A stretch of DNA of 64,000 nt. Source: Cyanobacteria bacterium SIG31 (GTDB lineage Bacteria; Cyanobacteriota; Vampirovibrionia; Gastranaerophilales; Gastranaerophilaceae). The stretch covers positions 94,600-158,599 of the forward strand of contig SUTX01000001.1 in assembly GCA_015152465.1 (NCBI GenBank), written 5' to 3'. Below are positions 45,442-53,265 of this stretch, piece after piece. Position 1 is the first letter of the stretch. Every line of letters starts with the position of its first letter. Made by a program: the position numbers and the translations under genes. Under the pieces are notes generated by a model that saw nothing but the letters and a program-made list of their open reading frames with translations, made no database searches and was not told the origin of the DNA.

Positions 45442-45840
45442 ATGATTCAACCTATCAATGCCCTAACCCCTCGGGCAGGTTTCAGAGGGTCAGACAGTTC
45501 ATACGGAATGAGAGCAAAAGGATTTTCAGATGCAGGTGCTGCGATGATTAGCGCTGGAGGTTTGTCAATTGCTGCTGGGGGTCTTACTGCTGCTATTTCT
45601 AGAGTTTATACTAAGTCTTGGGGGCAAGCAAGTATGCTTGGCCTGTTTGGTTCGTTTTTGACTTTGTTTTTTATGGCACCTCAGTTGATTGAAAAATTTG
45701 GTCTTAAAAAGCCGGCTGTTGCCGTAATGGAAACTGGCGCAGTAAAGCAAGATGCACTTAAAGTTGCAGAAATTGCTAAACAAATAAAACCTGCAGTCAG
45801 GCTAGTTCCATTCCGTTCAGATTCTACAGCTAATCCATAG
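45442..45840 (+). CDS. Small membrane protein with N-terminal F-R-G motif
   Basis: 132 residues, no family recognised. The N-terminus has TPRAGFRGSD (Phe14-Arg15-Gly16). Two hydrophobic segments follow (AAMISAGGLSIAAGGLTAAI, SMLGLFGSFLTLFFMAPQLI), then a soluble basic/hydrophobic tail (KIAKQIKPAVRLVPFRSDST is the approximate end). The ATG at 45442 is chosen over an in-frame GTG at 45436; the ribosome binding site is weak. It overlaps the convergent 45830 gene by 11 bases. Shares the F-K/R-G motif with 16732, 21462 and 23134. Confidence 0.6.
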   Translation: MIQPINALTPRAGFRGSDSSYGMRAKGFSDAGAAMISAGGLSIAAGGLTAAISRVYTKSWGQASMLGLFGSFLTLFFMAPQLIEKFGLKKPAVAVMETGAVKQDALKVAEIAKQIKPAVRLVPFRSDSTANP

Positions 45841-46267
45841 GGTGAACTTTTCCAAGTCCAAAACCGTGTCTGGCAATTTTAAAACATCCTATTAAGCCTA
45901 ATCCAATAGCTCCAAGCTTTGCTAAGCTATTCTTGCAACACAAAGCTAGCGAGCTACATGCTATTGTTGGTAAAGAATCGCCTAAACCATACATAAATCC
46001 TTGAAAACCACCTTTAATTTTACCCCAAAAGGTAGGTATTGGGCTTCGTGATATTAAATCAAAAGTTTTTTCTTGTATAACGCTGTCATTGTAATTTATA
46101 GTATCAATTGTCCTTGCATCAAAATATCTTCTTTCCAGATATTTTGCTTGTTCGTACTGAGCACCATTTTTTGAAAACTGTCCGCAAAGGCGTGAAGCAT
46201 TATATAAGGACGCACTAAGTCCTAGTACTCCGATAGTTCTACAAGCTATTTTGGTAATCATTCTCAT
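45830..46267 (-). CDS. Small hypothetical membrane protein
   Basis: 145 residues, not recognised. A hydrophobic N-terminus (TKIACRTIGVLGLSASLYNA) and a hydrophobic C-terminal third with several Cys (PTIACSSLALCCKNSLAKLG then AIGLGLIGCFKIA) suggest two membrane-associated parts. The middle is polar (YLERRYFDARTIDTINYNDS). It follows the HEAT-like gene by 17 bases on the same strand and may be co-transcribed with it. Confidence 0.55.
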   Translation of the reverse strand: MRMITKIACRTIGVLGLSASLYNASRLCGQFSKNGAQYEQAKYLERRYFDARTIDTINYNDSVIQEKTFDLISRSPIPTFWGKIKGGFQGFMYGLGDSLPTIACSSLALCCKNSLAKLGAIGLGLIGCFKIARHGFGLGKVHPMD

Positions 46268-46284
46268 TGATACAACCTTTTATT

Positions 46285-47409
46285 TTAAACCTGTTGTGAT
46301 TGAAGAATTTGTGCAACTTCTTTTTCTTTGTATTTTTGTAGTTGAGCTTGAAGCTGTTCCATTTTCTTTTGAGCAGCTTCTAGGTCTTTGTCAGAAGCAC
46401 TTTTAGAGCTTTTTTCTTTGACTGGAACATATTTTAGCTCAGTAGATGCAGACATTTTTAACAATATATTTGCCGCTTGTACTACATCTTCCTTGTCTGC
46501 ATTTGGATTATTTTGAATGTTTTTCAAAAGTTCTACAGTATATTCGTTACCACTTGCTAATTGAGATGCTAATGCACTTAAAGCTGCAATTCGTACAAGT
46601 TTTTCTGGGTCTTGAAGCATCTTATTTAGCAACGCATTTAAAGCTGCATCATCGTAGCGTTCTTTATCTTCATCAAGTCTTGTTAGAATTTCTTTCGATG
46701 CCATTAGTCGAATTTCTTTGTTTGGGTTGTTCAAATAATTTTCTAATGACATAATGTATTCGTTTGTCAAAGCTACGACTCTAACTTTTTTGCTATTATT
46801 TTCTTTTTGTTTTTCTTCTGCAGCTCTTGTGTCGAGATTGTTTATAATTTCTTTGGAAGAAGATAAATCTTCTTCTACTTTTTCTTTTGTTTGTTCTCCT
46901 GTAGGAGCTACAGTAGGAACAACTTGTTCATGAGAAACACTATTTGCACCAGTTTGTCTCTCTTTTTCGTTTTGAATGTAGTTATGATTGTTTATGTAAT
47001 ATTGTGGCGGATAATTATTTGGAATATTAGTATTTTGAGCTACATCTGCGCCTTTTTGATTTTCAATAGCTGTTTTTTCAGAAGTAGCTACTTTCAAGGC
47101 TTCATTTTGAACCTTGTCTTGTTCTTCCTGGTTATTGTTAATTTTGTCAGTTATTCCTTGTTTTTCTGATTCAGCTTTATTATTTTCATAATATGAATAT
47201 TCGGGAATTGCATAAGTATTTGAAGGAATAGTCTGAGGATAAATATTCCTGTCTAAAGCTATTTGTTGTTGGGGATTTGTATTGTATCCAACCTGATTGC
47301 AACAATGTTGATTGTGGCTTGGTGGGTTTAATACAGGATTAGTAATATTGATTGTTATTCCTGAATATCCGGGATTCTGTTGGTTTGGATAATTAATTGG
47401 CTGAGTCAT
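46285..47409 (-). CDS. Low-complexity protein with HEAT-like repeats
   Basis: 374 residues. Residues 1-95 are Asn/Pro/Gln/Tyr rich with His-Cys-Cys (NQHCCNQ). Residues 95-205 are Glu/Lys/Asn rich. Residues about 210-330 form helical repeats of HEAT type (IMSLENYLNNPNKEIRLMAS, LLNKMLQDPEKLVRIAALSA, NADKEDVVQAANILLKMSAS), likely a protein-binding scaffold. The C-terminus is a coiled coil (DLEAAQKKMEQLQAQLQKYK). ATG 47409 follows GAAAGGTG; the upstream in-frame GTG lies within that site. No signal peptide; cytosolic adaptor is the likely role. Confidence 0.65.
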   Translation of the reverse strand: MTQPINYPNQQNPGYSGITINITNPVLNPPSHNQHCCNQVGYNTNPQQQIALDRNIYPQTIPSNTYAIPEYSYYENNKAESEKQGITDKINNNQEEQDKVQNEALKVATSEKTAIENQKGADVAQNTNIPNNYPPQYYINNHNYIQNEKERQTGANSVSHEQVVPTVAPTGEQTKEKVEEDLSSSKEIINNLDTRAAEEKQKENNSKKVRVVALTNEYIMSLENYLNNPNKEIRLMASKEILTRLDEDKERYDDAALNALLNKMLQDPEKLVRIAALSALASQLASGNEYTVELLKNIQNNPNADKEDVVQAANILLKMSASTELKYVPVKEKSSKSASDKDLEAAQKKMEQLQAQLQKYKEKEVAQILQSQQV

Positions 47410-47501
47410 AGTAACACCTTTCACACTAATATATTAATATTAAGTATAGGAAAGCTTAAAACTTGCTTTTTTTTGATAAGATTGTGTAGTTTTGTAACGA
47501 T

Positions 47502-48536
47502 TTAAATAAAATCACCGCCTAGCAAATGCCCGTCTGTAATGTCATAAATGACACATGCTTGTCCTGGTGTAAGACCAGATACTGGTTCTGAAAATCTTAT
47601 ATTCCAAGAATTTTCACATTTTGTAATTTTTGCTTTTACGGCAGGCATGTTATACCTTATTTTTACAAGAGCTTCAAAATCAATATTTTTGTTAGGATAG
47701 CACCACTGAATTTTATTGATGTCAAATTCTTTTATATCTAATTGTTCTTTATAGCCTACATACACAGTATTTGATTCTGGGGATGTACCTAAAACATATA
47801 GTGCTTCTGGTGCAGCGAGTCCTATACCTTTGCGTTGTCCTATTGTGTATTGCCAGAAACCATTATGAGTCCCTAAAACTTTGTTAGTTACTTTTTCTAC
47901 AAAGTTTCCTTTTTCTGCAGGCAAAATATTATTTAGATACTTTTTTGTAGTTAATGGAGCTTTTATAAAGCAAATATCTTGGCTTTCCTTTGCTGATTTT
48001 GGTGGTAAATCATATTTTTCTGCTAAAATTTTAACTTCAGATTTTTTATATTCACTCAAAGGAAAGAGAGTTTTTGATAATTGCTCTTGGTTGAGTGAAA
48101 ACAAAAAGTATAGCTGATCTTTGTGTTCATCGGAAGCAGGGTATAGCTTGTAGAACCCTTCAATTTCTTTGATTTTGGCGTAATGCCCTGTCGCAATGTA
48201 ATTGCAATTAAGTTTTTTTATTGCGAAATCAAAAAGTGTTCCCCATTTAATATATTTGTTACACATAATGCAAGGATTTGGTGTTAAACCATTTTTGTAT
48301 GAATCTTCAAAGTATTTAATTACTTTTTCATTAAATTCAGAAGTAACATCCACTGCAAAATGTTCAATATTAAGTTTGTTGGCAACTTTTTTAGCGTTTA
48401 TTACAACTTGTTCTGAGTCCGCAGTACAAGTCATTTTTCCCGTAATTCCAACGACCTCATGTCCTTGCTCTAAAAGCAAAGCTGCTACAACGGCACTATC
48501 CACCCCACCAGATAAGGCAACTGCTATTTTACTCAT
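47502..48536 (-). CDS. mnmA: tRNA-specific 2-thiouridylase MnmA
   Basis: 344 residues. Makes 2-thiouridine at position 34 of Lys, Glu and Gln tRNAs. The ATP PP-loop ALSGGVDSAVVA lies at the N-terminus. The first catalytic Cys is in TPNPCIMCNKYIKWG and the second in SQDICFIKA. The C-terminal beta-barrel has GFWQYTIGQRKGIGLAA and SGLTPGQACVIYD. Full length. It overlaps the 48529 gene by 8 bases and is translationally coupled to it. Confidence 0.97.
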   Translation of the reverse strand: MSKIAVALSGGVDSAVVAALLLEQGHEVVGITGKMTCTADSEQVVINAKKVANKLNIEHFAVDVTSEFNEKVIKYFEDSYKNGLTPNPCIMCNKYIKWGTLFDFAIKKLNCNYIATGHYAKIKEIEGFYKLYPASDEHKDQLYFLFSLNQEQLSKTLFPLSEYKKSEVKILAEKYDLPPKSAKESQDICFIKAPLTTKKYLNNILPAEKGNFVEKVTNKVLGTHNGFWQYTIGQRKGIGLAAPEALYVLGTSPESNTVYVGYKEQLDIKEFDINKIQWCYPNKNIDFEALVKIRYNMPAVKAKITKCENSWNIRFSEPVSGLTPGQACVIYDITDGHLLGGDFI

Positions 48537-49278
48537 CTAATAAAACCTTTTCACCATATGCGGTTAATCGGTATTCGCTAGCACCGACAAGACCAGTTAA
48601 ATCAGGTAGGCATTCTATATAATCACGGTTGATAGCTTCTTGTAGAACGCTGTGATCAATAATAACCGCAATATTTTGCATTAGTTTAGCGTTGAGCTGT
48701 TTAAGAGTAAATCTCGGTTTTTGCTCGTATTGCGTAAAATAGTATGCAGTCAATAATAGATAGTCTATTTTACGTTCAATTTTTCTAGTATTAACATAAT
48801 TTACAAACGCATTATCTTTTTGGATTGATGGACTAGGTTTGAATGTTAATTCTGTTTTTGGATTGTTCAATGAATTTTCTAGTATACTATCAAAAACTCC
48901 ACCAGAAGCTTTATTTACGACAGAAGATATTGTTTCTTGTGCTGGAGGCGCATAAAAAATATCCAAATTTTTATCATTAGAGTTTTTCTCGTCTACTTTT
49001 TTCTCTTTTTTAGATTCACTAGTTAAATTTTCCAATGTAGAACTTTCTGGCGTAGGATGTTTTGCAATTTGGCTCTCAATTTGCTTCTTAGTGATTTCTT
49101 CTTCTGCCTTTATTTGTGTGTTAACAAGTTCCTTGCATTCTTTCGCCTTGCGTTTGTGGTTATATTCTGTAGCTTTTTTAACCCACAACTCAAATTGATC
49201 GACCAAGAAATCCTTGTCCGATGTCGATAAATCTAGCTGATATTTTCCTTTTTTGATTTTAAAAGAGTATGTAGGCAT
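48529..49278 (-). CDS. Hypothetical protein sharing an N-terminal domain with its small neighbour
   Basis: 249 residues, no known family. Residues 1-35 (YSFKIKKGKYQLDLSTSDKD then FLVDQFELWVKKA) closely parallel the whole 40-residue product of the upstream gene. Residues 40-150 are charged and low complexity. Residues about 155-249 have regular helices and an end (YLLLTAYYFTQYEQKPRFTL, HSVLQEAINRDYIECLPDLT then GLVGASEYRLTAYGEKVL) that resembles a winged-helix-like fold. It sits in an operon with mnmA. Function unknown. Confidence 0.6.
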   Translation of the reverse strand: MPTYSFKIKKGKYQLDLSTSDKDFLVDQFELWVKKATEYNHKRKAKECKELVNTQIKAEEEITKKQIESQIAKHPTPESSTLENLTSESKKEKKVDEKNSNDKNLDIFYAPPAQETISSVVNKASGGVFDSILENSLNNPKTELTFKPSPSIQKDNAFVNYVNTRKIERKIDYLLLTAYYFTQYEQKPRFTLKQLNAKLMQNIAVIIDHSVLQEAINRDYIECLPDLTGLVGASEYRLTAYGEKVLLDE

Positions 49279-49284
49279 TTTTCA

Positions 49285-49407
49285 CTAATCCTGTTGAAGA
49301 AGTTCTTCTCTCCATTTATTAAGCTGTTCTTCTACAAATTCTAAATCATCAGATTTTAATTCGATTTCAATATCGCCTTTTTTCATTTTAAAAACGTATT
49401 CGTGCAT
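49285..49407 (-). CDS. 40-residue protein, mini-paralogue of the 48529 N-terminal domain
   Basis: MHEYVFKMKKGDIEIELKSD then DLEFVEEQLNKWREELLQQD. A perfect AAGGAGGG lies 3 bases before the ATG, and the stop is 6 bases before the next start. The pattern Y-x-FK-x-KKG-x3-ELx-SxD-xxFV-x-Q is shared with the beginning of the 48529 protein, so this is a real gene of one small beta-beta-alpha-like unit. It is acidic. It leads the mnmA operon. Confidence 0.75.
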   Translation of the reverse strand: MHEYVFKMKKGDIEIELKSDDLEFVEEQLNKWREELLQQD

Positions 49408-49471
49408 ATACCCTCCTTAATATTATTGAGTTTACCATAAATAAGTGTAAACTTTCAAGTATTAGCTTTAA

Positions 49472-49500
49472 TTGTAAATTTATTCTAAATAATGTATAAT
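49472..49500 (+). promoter_or_regulatory. Promoter of the 49575 gene
   Basis: TTGTAA and TATAAT with an ideal 17-base spacer; predicted start about 68 bases before the ATG. Confidence 0.65.
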
Positions 49501-49574
49501 AAAAACGCAAAAAAATATTTTACGTGTTTTAAGTGTATTATATCAAGTGATACAAAAAGAGGTTTTTTTAAAGT

Positions 49575-50792
49575 ATGAAAAAAATGTTTATTAGTACAAT
49601 CCTTATTGCAGCAGGGGCTTTTGCTATTATGAATATAGATACTGTTGCTGTAGAACAAGAATTTGGTTATAAAAAAATATCCGCTATTACGTTAGGTTAT
49701 GACAAATCTATGAGTGAAAAAACTATCAAGGCAGCGGTAATTGATAGCTATTTCAGGAATATATGTAAAAATGGAAAGATTGTAAGATGGAATAAAACAT
49801 CTTTCCCTCTCAAAGTTTATATAGAAGATTCAAAAGAGGTCCCAACATATTATAGAGAAGTTGTGATGAGTGCATACCAAGCTTGGCAAAGAGCAAGTGA
49901 AGGTCTTGTAAGGTTTGAATTTGTAGAAACACCTGACAATGCTGAAATGAAATGTTATTTTAAAAACACTGATAATAGAGATTCAATCGGTATTCAAGCT
50001 TTTTCTGTAAATGGAAATGTAATTACAGAATCTATTATTGTTTTTAATAGGGTTGATAACAAAGGTTATAGCCACGATTCAAAACAACTATTTTCATCTG
50101 CATTACAAGAAATCGGACGTTCTTTAGGGTTAACTGGTAAAAGTCCTAGTATTTATGATGTAATGTATCCTATTGGTACGAAATTTAATACAGAAATTAC
50201 TCCAAGGGATTTAAAAACTTTGGCTCTTTTATATTCAGTAGTACCAGATGTTACTAATAAACCTTTGACAGTAGAGGAAAAGGCAGATTTATTCACAACT
50301 TCTGAGGTTTTGTCAACACTTAATGTCCCAGTTAACGATGATACAAATTTGGAAGAAGTTGTCGGTGGAGATGTCGCAACACATTTGGCACTAGCTGAGC
50401 AATACAGAAAACGAGCTGAGTATATGAAGGCAGCTCAAGAATATCAAACAGTTGCGCAGATGAAAACTGACAAGAGAAGTAAGTCAGAAGTTTATTATGA
50501 AGTTGCTGTAATGTTCTTGGATGCAGAAGAATATGATAATGCAAAAAGTTGTGCTGAAATAGCTTGGGCAACTGATGAAAATGATTTAACTATTACTTTG
50601 CCTGCGTTAATAAACTATTATACAAAACGTTCCGATTCTGCAGTAAAACAATTGGAAGAAATACTTAAGGAAAATCCTTATAACAAACACGCATACAAAC
50701 TTCTTTGTCAAATCTATAGAGACAAACATCACGAAAATCTTTTGTACTCTACAATTAAGAGATATGGTAAAACTGCTGGTACTATAGAGTAA
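49575..50792 (+). CDS. Catalytically inactive matrixin-like protein with TPRs
   Basis: 405 residues. Signal peptide MKKMFISTILIAAGAFAIMN. The domain plan matches the 33204 protease: about 150 residues of M10-like fold, then TPRs (KAAQEYQTVAQMKTDKRSKS, DNAKSCAEIAWATDENDLTI). At the zinc site it reads QEIGRSLGLTGKS (Gln178, Arg182, Lys189), so all three His ligands are gone, yet the flanking GLTGKSPSIYDVMYP with the Met-turn is kept. It is most likely a pseudoprotease with a binding or regulatory role. AAAGAGG precedes the ATG. Confidence 0.82.
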   Translation: MKKMFISTILIAAGAFAIMNIDTVAVEQEFGYKKISAITLGYDKSMSEKTIKAAVIDSYFRNICKNGKIVRWNKTSFPLKVYIEDSKEVPTYYREVVMSAYQAWQRASEGLVRFEFVETPDNAEMKCYFKNTDNRDSIGIQAFSVNGNVITESIIVFNRVDNKGYSHDSKQLFSSALQEIGRSLGLTGKSPSIYDVMYPIGTKFNTEITPRDLKTLALLYSVVPDVTNKPLTVEEKADLFTTSEVLSTLNVPVNDDTNLEEVVGGDVATHLALAEQYRKRAEYMKAAQEYQTVAQMKTDKRSKSEVYYEVAVMFLDAEEYDNAKSCAEIAWATDENDLTITLPALINYYTKRSDSAVKQLEEILKENPYNKHAYKLLCQIYRDKHHENLLYSTIKRYGKTAGTIE

Positions 50793-50808
50793 ATAATATT
50801 ATTTAAGT

Positions 50809-50847
50809 AAAAGAGGCGATTTTTCAAAAGGAAAAATCGCCTCTTTT
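50809..50847 (+). terminator. Terminator after the 49575 gene
   Basis: A 17-bp perfect stem AAAAGAGGCGATTTTTC / GAAAAATCGCCTCTTTT with a 5-base loop. Confidence 0.85.
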
Positions 50848-50905
50848 GTCTGATGAAAAACTTTAAAAAAAATTTTATAGTGTGATTGTATTTGAAAGGA
50901 GTATT

Positions 50906-51391
50906 ATGATGAAAAAAGACTTGATATTAAGAGAGCCTGAATTATATTTTGATAGTATTCACAATGAACTTAATAATTTTTTAAGAGATACAATAATAAA
51001 TCCAGCTTTCTCTCATCAATTATCAGTAAAGAAAACTTCAACTTGGCGTCCTGCAGTAGAAATTACACAATCCGAAACTGATTATAAAGTAAAAGTTCAA
51101 CTACCAGGGGTAAAAAAAGAAGATATCGATGTTGAATTAGACAATGATTTTATGACAATTACAGCAGAAATAGAAGAAGAAAAAGAAGAAAAAGACCAAA
51201 AGGAAAAAAATTTGAAATATCATACTTGCGAGTTTAGATATGGTAGATATAAACGAACAATTTCCTTTGATTATCCTATTCGTTCTGAAGAAGCTGTTGC
51301 AGATTATAAAAACGGAGTTTTGTGTATAACTTTACCAAAACAAAAAGTAGAAGAAACAAAAACTAAAAAATTAGAAATTCGTGACCGGTAG
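50906..51391 (+). CDS. Small heat-shock protein, Hsp20/alpha-crystallin family
   Basis: 161 residues. ATP-independent holdase that binds unfolding proteins. N-terminal arm (LILREPELYFDSIHNELNNF), then the alpha-crystallin domain from about residue 45 (WRPAVEITQSETDYKVKVQL then PGVKKEDIDVELDNDFMTI) to the YKNGVLCITLPK motif. An acidic/lysine insertion (EIEEEKEEKDQKEKNLK) sits in the loop. The usual C-terminal I-x-I tail is replaced by KKLEIRDR. AAAGGAG precedes ATG 50906; an extension to 50882 is not needed. The stop lies inside the closing stem of the RNA candidate at 51381. Confidence 0.93.
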   Translation: MMKKDLILREPELYFDSIHNELNNFLRDTIINPAFSHQLSVKKTSTWRPAVEITQSETDYKVKVQLPGVKKEDIDVELDNDFMTITAEIEEEKEEKDQKEKNLKYHTCEFRYGRYKRTISFDYPIRSEEAVADYKNGVLCITLPKQKVEETKTKKLEIRDR

Positions 51392-51567
51392 AGTGGGTGA
51401 AACTAGATTCACCGTTCCCGCTTCGTAGGAAGAAAGAGCTCACTCTCTCAGTGGGGTAAGACTTACTGCTTGTTATGTATATCAGTAAAGCCCACTCTCG
51501 ATAGAGCTTTGATTTATCTCTGTCAGTCACACATAAAAAAGCCCTCGTGAAGAGGGCTTTTTATTTT
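51381..51567 (+). ncRNA. Candidate 6S-like structured RNA, or structured hsp20 3' UTR
   Basis: 5' and 3' ends pair: GTGACCGGTAGAG (51381-51393) with CTCTGTCAGTCAC (51518-51530), 13 bp with one mismatch and wobbles. Inside are a GGTGAA/TTCACC hairpin and a long apical arm with AGTGGG/CCCACT (51450-51455, 51491-51496) and TACTG/CAGTA. A terminator closes it (51538-51560). The closing stem, inner bubble and apical arm are the layout of 6S RNA, and the region is richer in G+C than nearby spacers. No promoter is clear; it may be processed from the hsp20 message. RNA family unconfirmed. Confidence 0.5.
51535..51567. terminator. Bidirectional terminator between hsp20 and prs
   Basis: AAAGCCCTC / GAGGGCTTT stem with a GTGAA loop, A6 on the left and TTTATTTT on the right; it serves both the RNA candidate and prs. 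Confidence 0.88.
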
Positions 51568-52576
51568 ATACTTTCATTTCTTTTTCAAATCCGAAAAGGG
51601 AGCTTACTGATTCATCATCGTGAATTCTTGAAATAGCTTGCCCCAATAGTGGTGCTACCGAAAGCTGTTTTACATTTGCTGGTAAATCTTCTTTTTTCCA
51701 AGGGATTGTGTTAGTTACAACACATTCTTCGATAGGAGCATTTTTTAGTCTTTCAATTGCTGGACCTGAGAATACTGCGTGAGTCGCTCCAACGTACACA
51801 GCTTTAGCTCCTTTGCTCTTAAGTAATTTTGAAGCTTCACAAATTGTTCCAGCTGTGTCAATCATATCATCAAACATTAAGCAGACTTTACCTTCAACGT
51901 CACCAATAATATGAGCCGCAATTGCTTCGTTATGTTTGTCACGACGCTTATCAATGATTGCAATAGGGCAATCAAGTTTTTTTGCAAAATGTCTTGTTCT
52001 GTTTGCACCACCCATATCAGGGCTCACACAAACCATCTCATCTGGGTCTATATTTAAACCTTTAAAGTAATCTACTAAAATCGGATTTGCGAAGATATGA
52101 TCAACAAGTATGTTGAAGAAACCTTGAATTTGTCCTGTGTGTAAATCCATAGCAAGAACTCTTGTTGTTCCCGCAGTAGTAAGTAGATCTGCAACGAGTT
52201 TAGCTGTTATTGCTTCACGTCCAGAGGTCTTTCTGTCTTGTCTTGCATAACCGTAGTATGGAATAACTGCAGTAATTGATTTTGCACTCGCTCTTTTGAA
52301 AGCGTCAATCATAATCAATAATTCCATAAGGTTTTCATTTACAGGATTGCAAAGAGGTTGGATGATGAAAACATCATCACCACGAATACTTTCTTTTACT
52401 TGAACATATATTTCGCCGTCAGCAAAATTTTTAATTACCATTGGACCAACAGTTGTTCCCAAATAATCTGCAATCTCCTGTGCTAAAGCTGGATTTGAGC
52501 GTCCTGCAAATAACTTAATGTCGTGAGTTGGGTTAATAGCTCTTTCAAGCTGTGGATAAGTCATTTCAAGCACCAT
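51566..52576 (-). CDS. prs: Ribose-phosphate pyrophosphokinase
   Basis: 336 residues. Makes PRPP from ribose 5-phosphate and ATP for nucleotide, His and Trp synthesis. Seen: FAGRSNPALAQEIADYLG, the ATP-binding FADGEIYVQVKESIRG, YYGYARQDRKTSGREAI (flexible loop), SPDMGGANRTRHFAKKL and the PRPP-binding VCLMFDDMIDTAGTICEAS. The first 12 residues precede the usual start. AAAGGAC is 8 bases before the ATG, supporting it. Confidence 0.97.
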   Translation of the reverse strand: MVLEMTYPQLERAINPTHDIKLFAGRSNPALAQEIADYLGTTVGPMVIKNFADGEIYVQVKESIRGDDVFIIQPLCNPVNENLMELLIMIDAFKRASAKSITAVIPYYGYARQDRKTSGREAITAKLVADLLTTAGTTRVLAMDLHTGQIQGFFNILVDHIFANPILVDYFKGLNIDPDEMVCVSPDMGGANRTRHFAKKLDCPIAIIDKRRDKHNEAIAAHIIGDVEGKVCLMFDDMIDTAGTICEASKLLKSKGAKAVYVGATHAVFSGPAIERLKNAPIEECVVTNTIPWKKEDLPANVKQLSVAPLLGQAISRIHDDESVSSLFGFEKEMKV

Positions 52577-52702
52577 GGAAAAAGTCCTTTCATATATTGA
52601 GTGAATCGTTGCAGTAGATATTTTACACTAAAATTCTGTTTTATAACAGTATTTTTTACAAAATATTAAGCATATTATTTATAAAACTCCTAAAAAAAAT
52701 TT

Positions 52703-52732
52703 TTGCGTTTTTTTCTTTAAATCATCTATATA
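52703..52732 (+). promoter_or_regulatory. Putative promoter of the fliJ-fliK-flgD-flgE operon
   Basis: TTGCGT and TATATA are separated by 18 bases. The -10 box lies in a small ATCAT/ATGAT palindrome. No sigma-28 or clear sigma-54 element is found upstream of this operon. Confidence 0.4.
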
Positions 52733-52821
52733 TATGATGGTTGTCATGCCTACATGCTGTAAAGTGTTAGAGGTACTAAGTGTACTCATTTGTATACTTG
52801 GCGGAGAAGAGGTAAGGAAAA

Positions 52822-53265
52822 TTGAAAAAATTCAAGTTCAGATTGCAGGTCGTGCTTGATATGCGCCAGAACGAGCTTGAACAAAGACAGATGGAAATGG
52901 CTAAAATTCTTGCTGTTTTGCGTAAACAAGAAAATGAATTGCAAGAAATCCGAAACACTCAAGTCCGTAACAATGAGCAAATGGAGAACCTTTACAATCT
53001 AAATAGTCTTGATATTCAACAAATTGAGATGCATAGAGATTATGGATTGAAGCTTATAGTAGATGAAAAAAATAAGCAAAGGATTATTGCTAATACAAAA
53101 GCTTTAATGGAACGTAAACAAGTTGAAGTCAGAGAAGCACACAAGAAAGTAGAGGTTTTAAAGAAACTAAAAGAAAAGCAAGAACAAGAATACTATAAAG
53201 AGTTCTTGGATGCTGAGATAAAAGAAGTGGACGACATAACATCGGCAAGGTTTAATCTAAAATGA
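52822..53265 (+). CDS. fliJ: FliJ-family flagellar export protein
   Basis: 147 residues, coiled coil throughout. The start is a TTG: the N-terminus KKFKFRLQVVLDMRQNELEQ is the FliJ pattern and AAGGAAAA directly precedes it. Middle and C-terminal helices (MEMAKILAVLRKQENELQEI, VLKKLKEKQEQEYYKEFLDA) match the family. It overlaps the next gene by 4 bases (ATGA). It opens a hook-assembly operon with FliK, FlgD and FlgE. Confidence 0.85.
   Translation: MKKFKFRLQVVLDMRQNELEQRQMEMAKILAVLRKQENELQEIRNTQVRNNEQMENLYNLNSLDIQQIEMHRDYGLKLIVDEKNKQRIIANTKALMERKQVEVREAHKKVEVLKKLKEKQEQEYYKEFLDAEIKEVDDITSARFNLK

Noticed and set aside
52741..52762. Sigma-54 promoter before fliJ
   Set aside because: GTTGTCATGCCTACATGCTG resembles the GG-N10-GC pattern only loosely and lacks the GG dinucleotide at the proper place.
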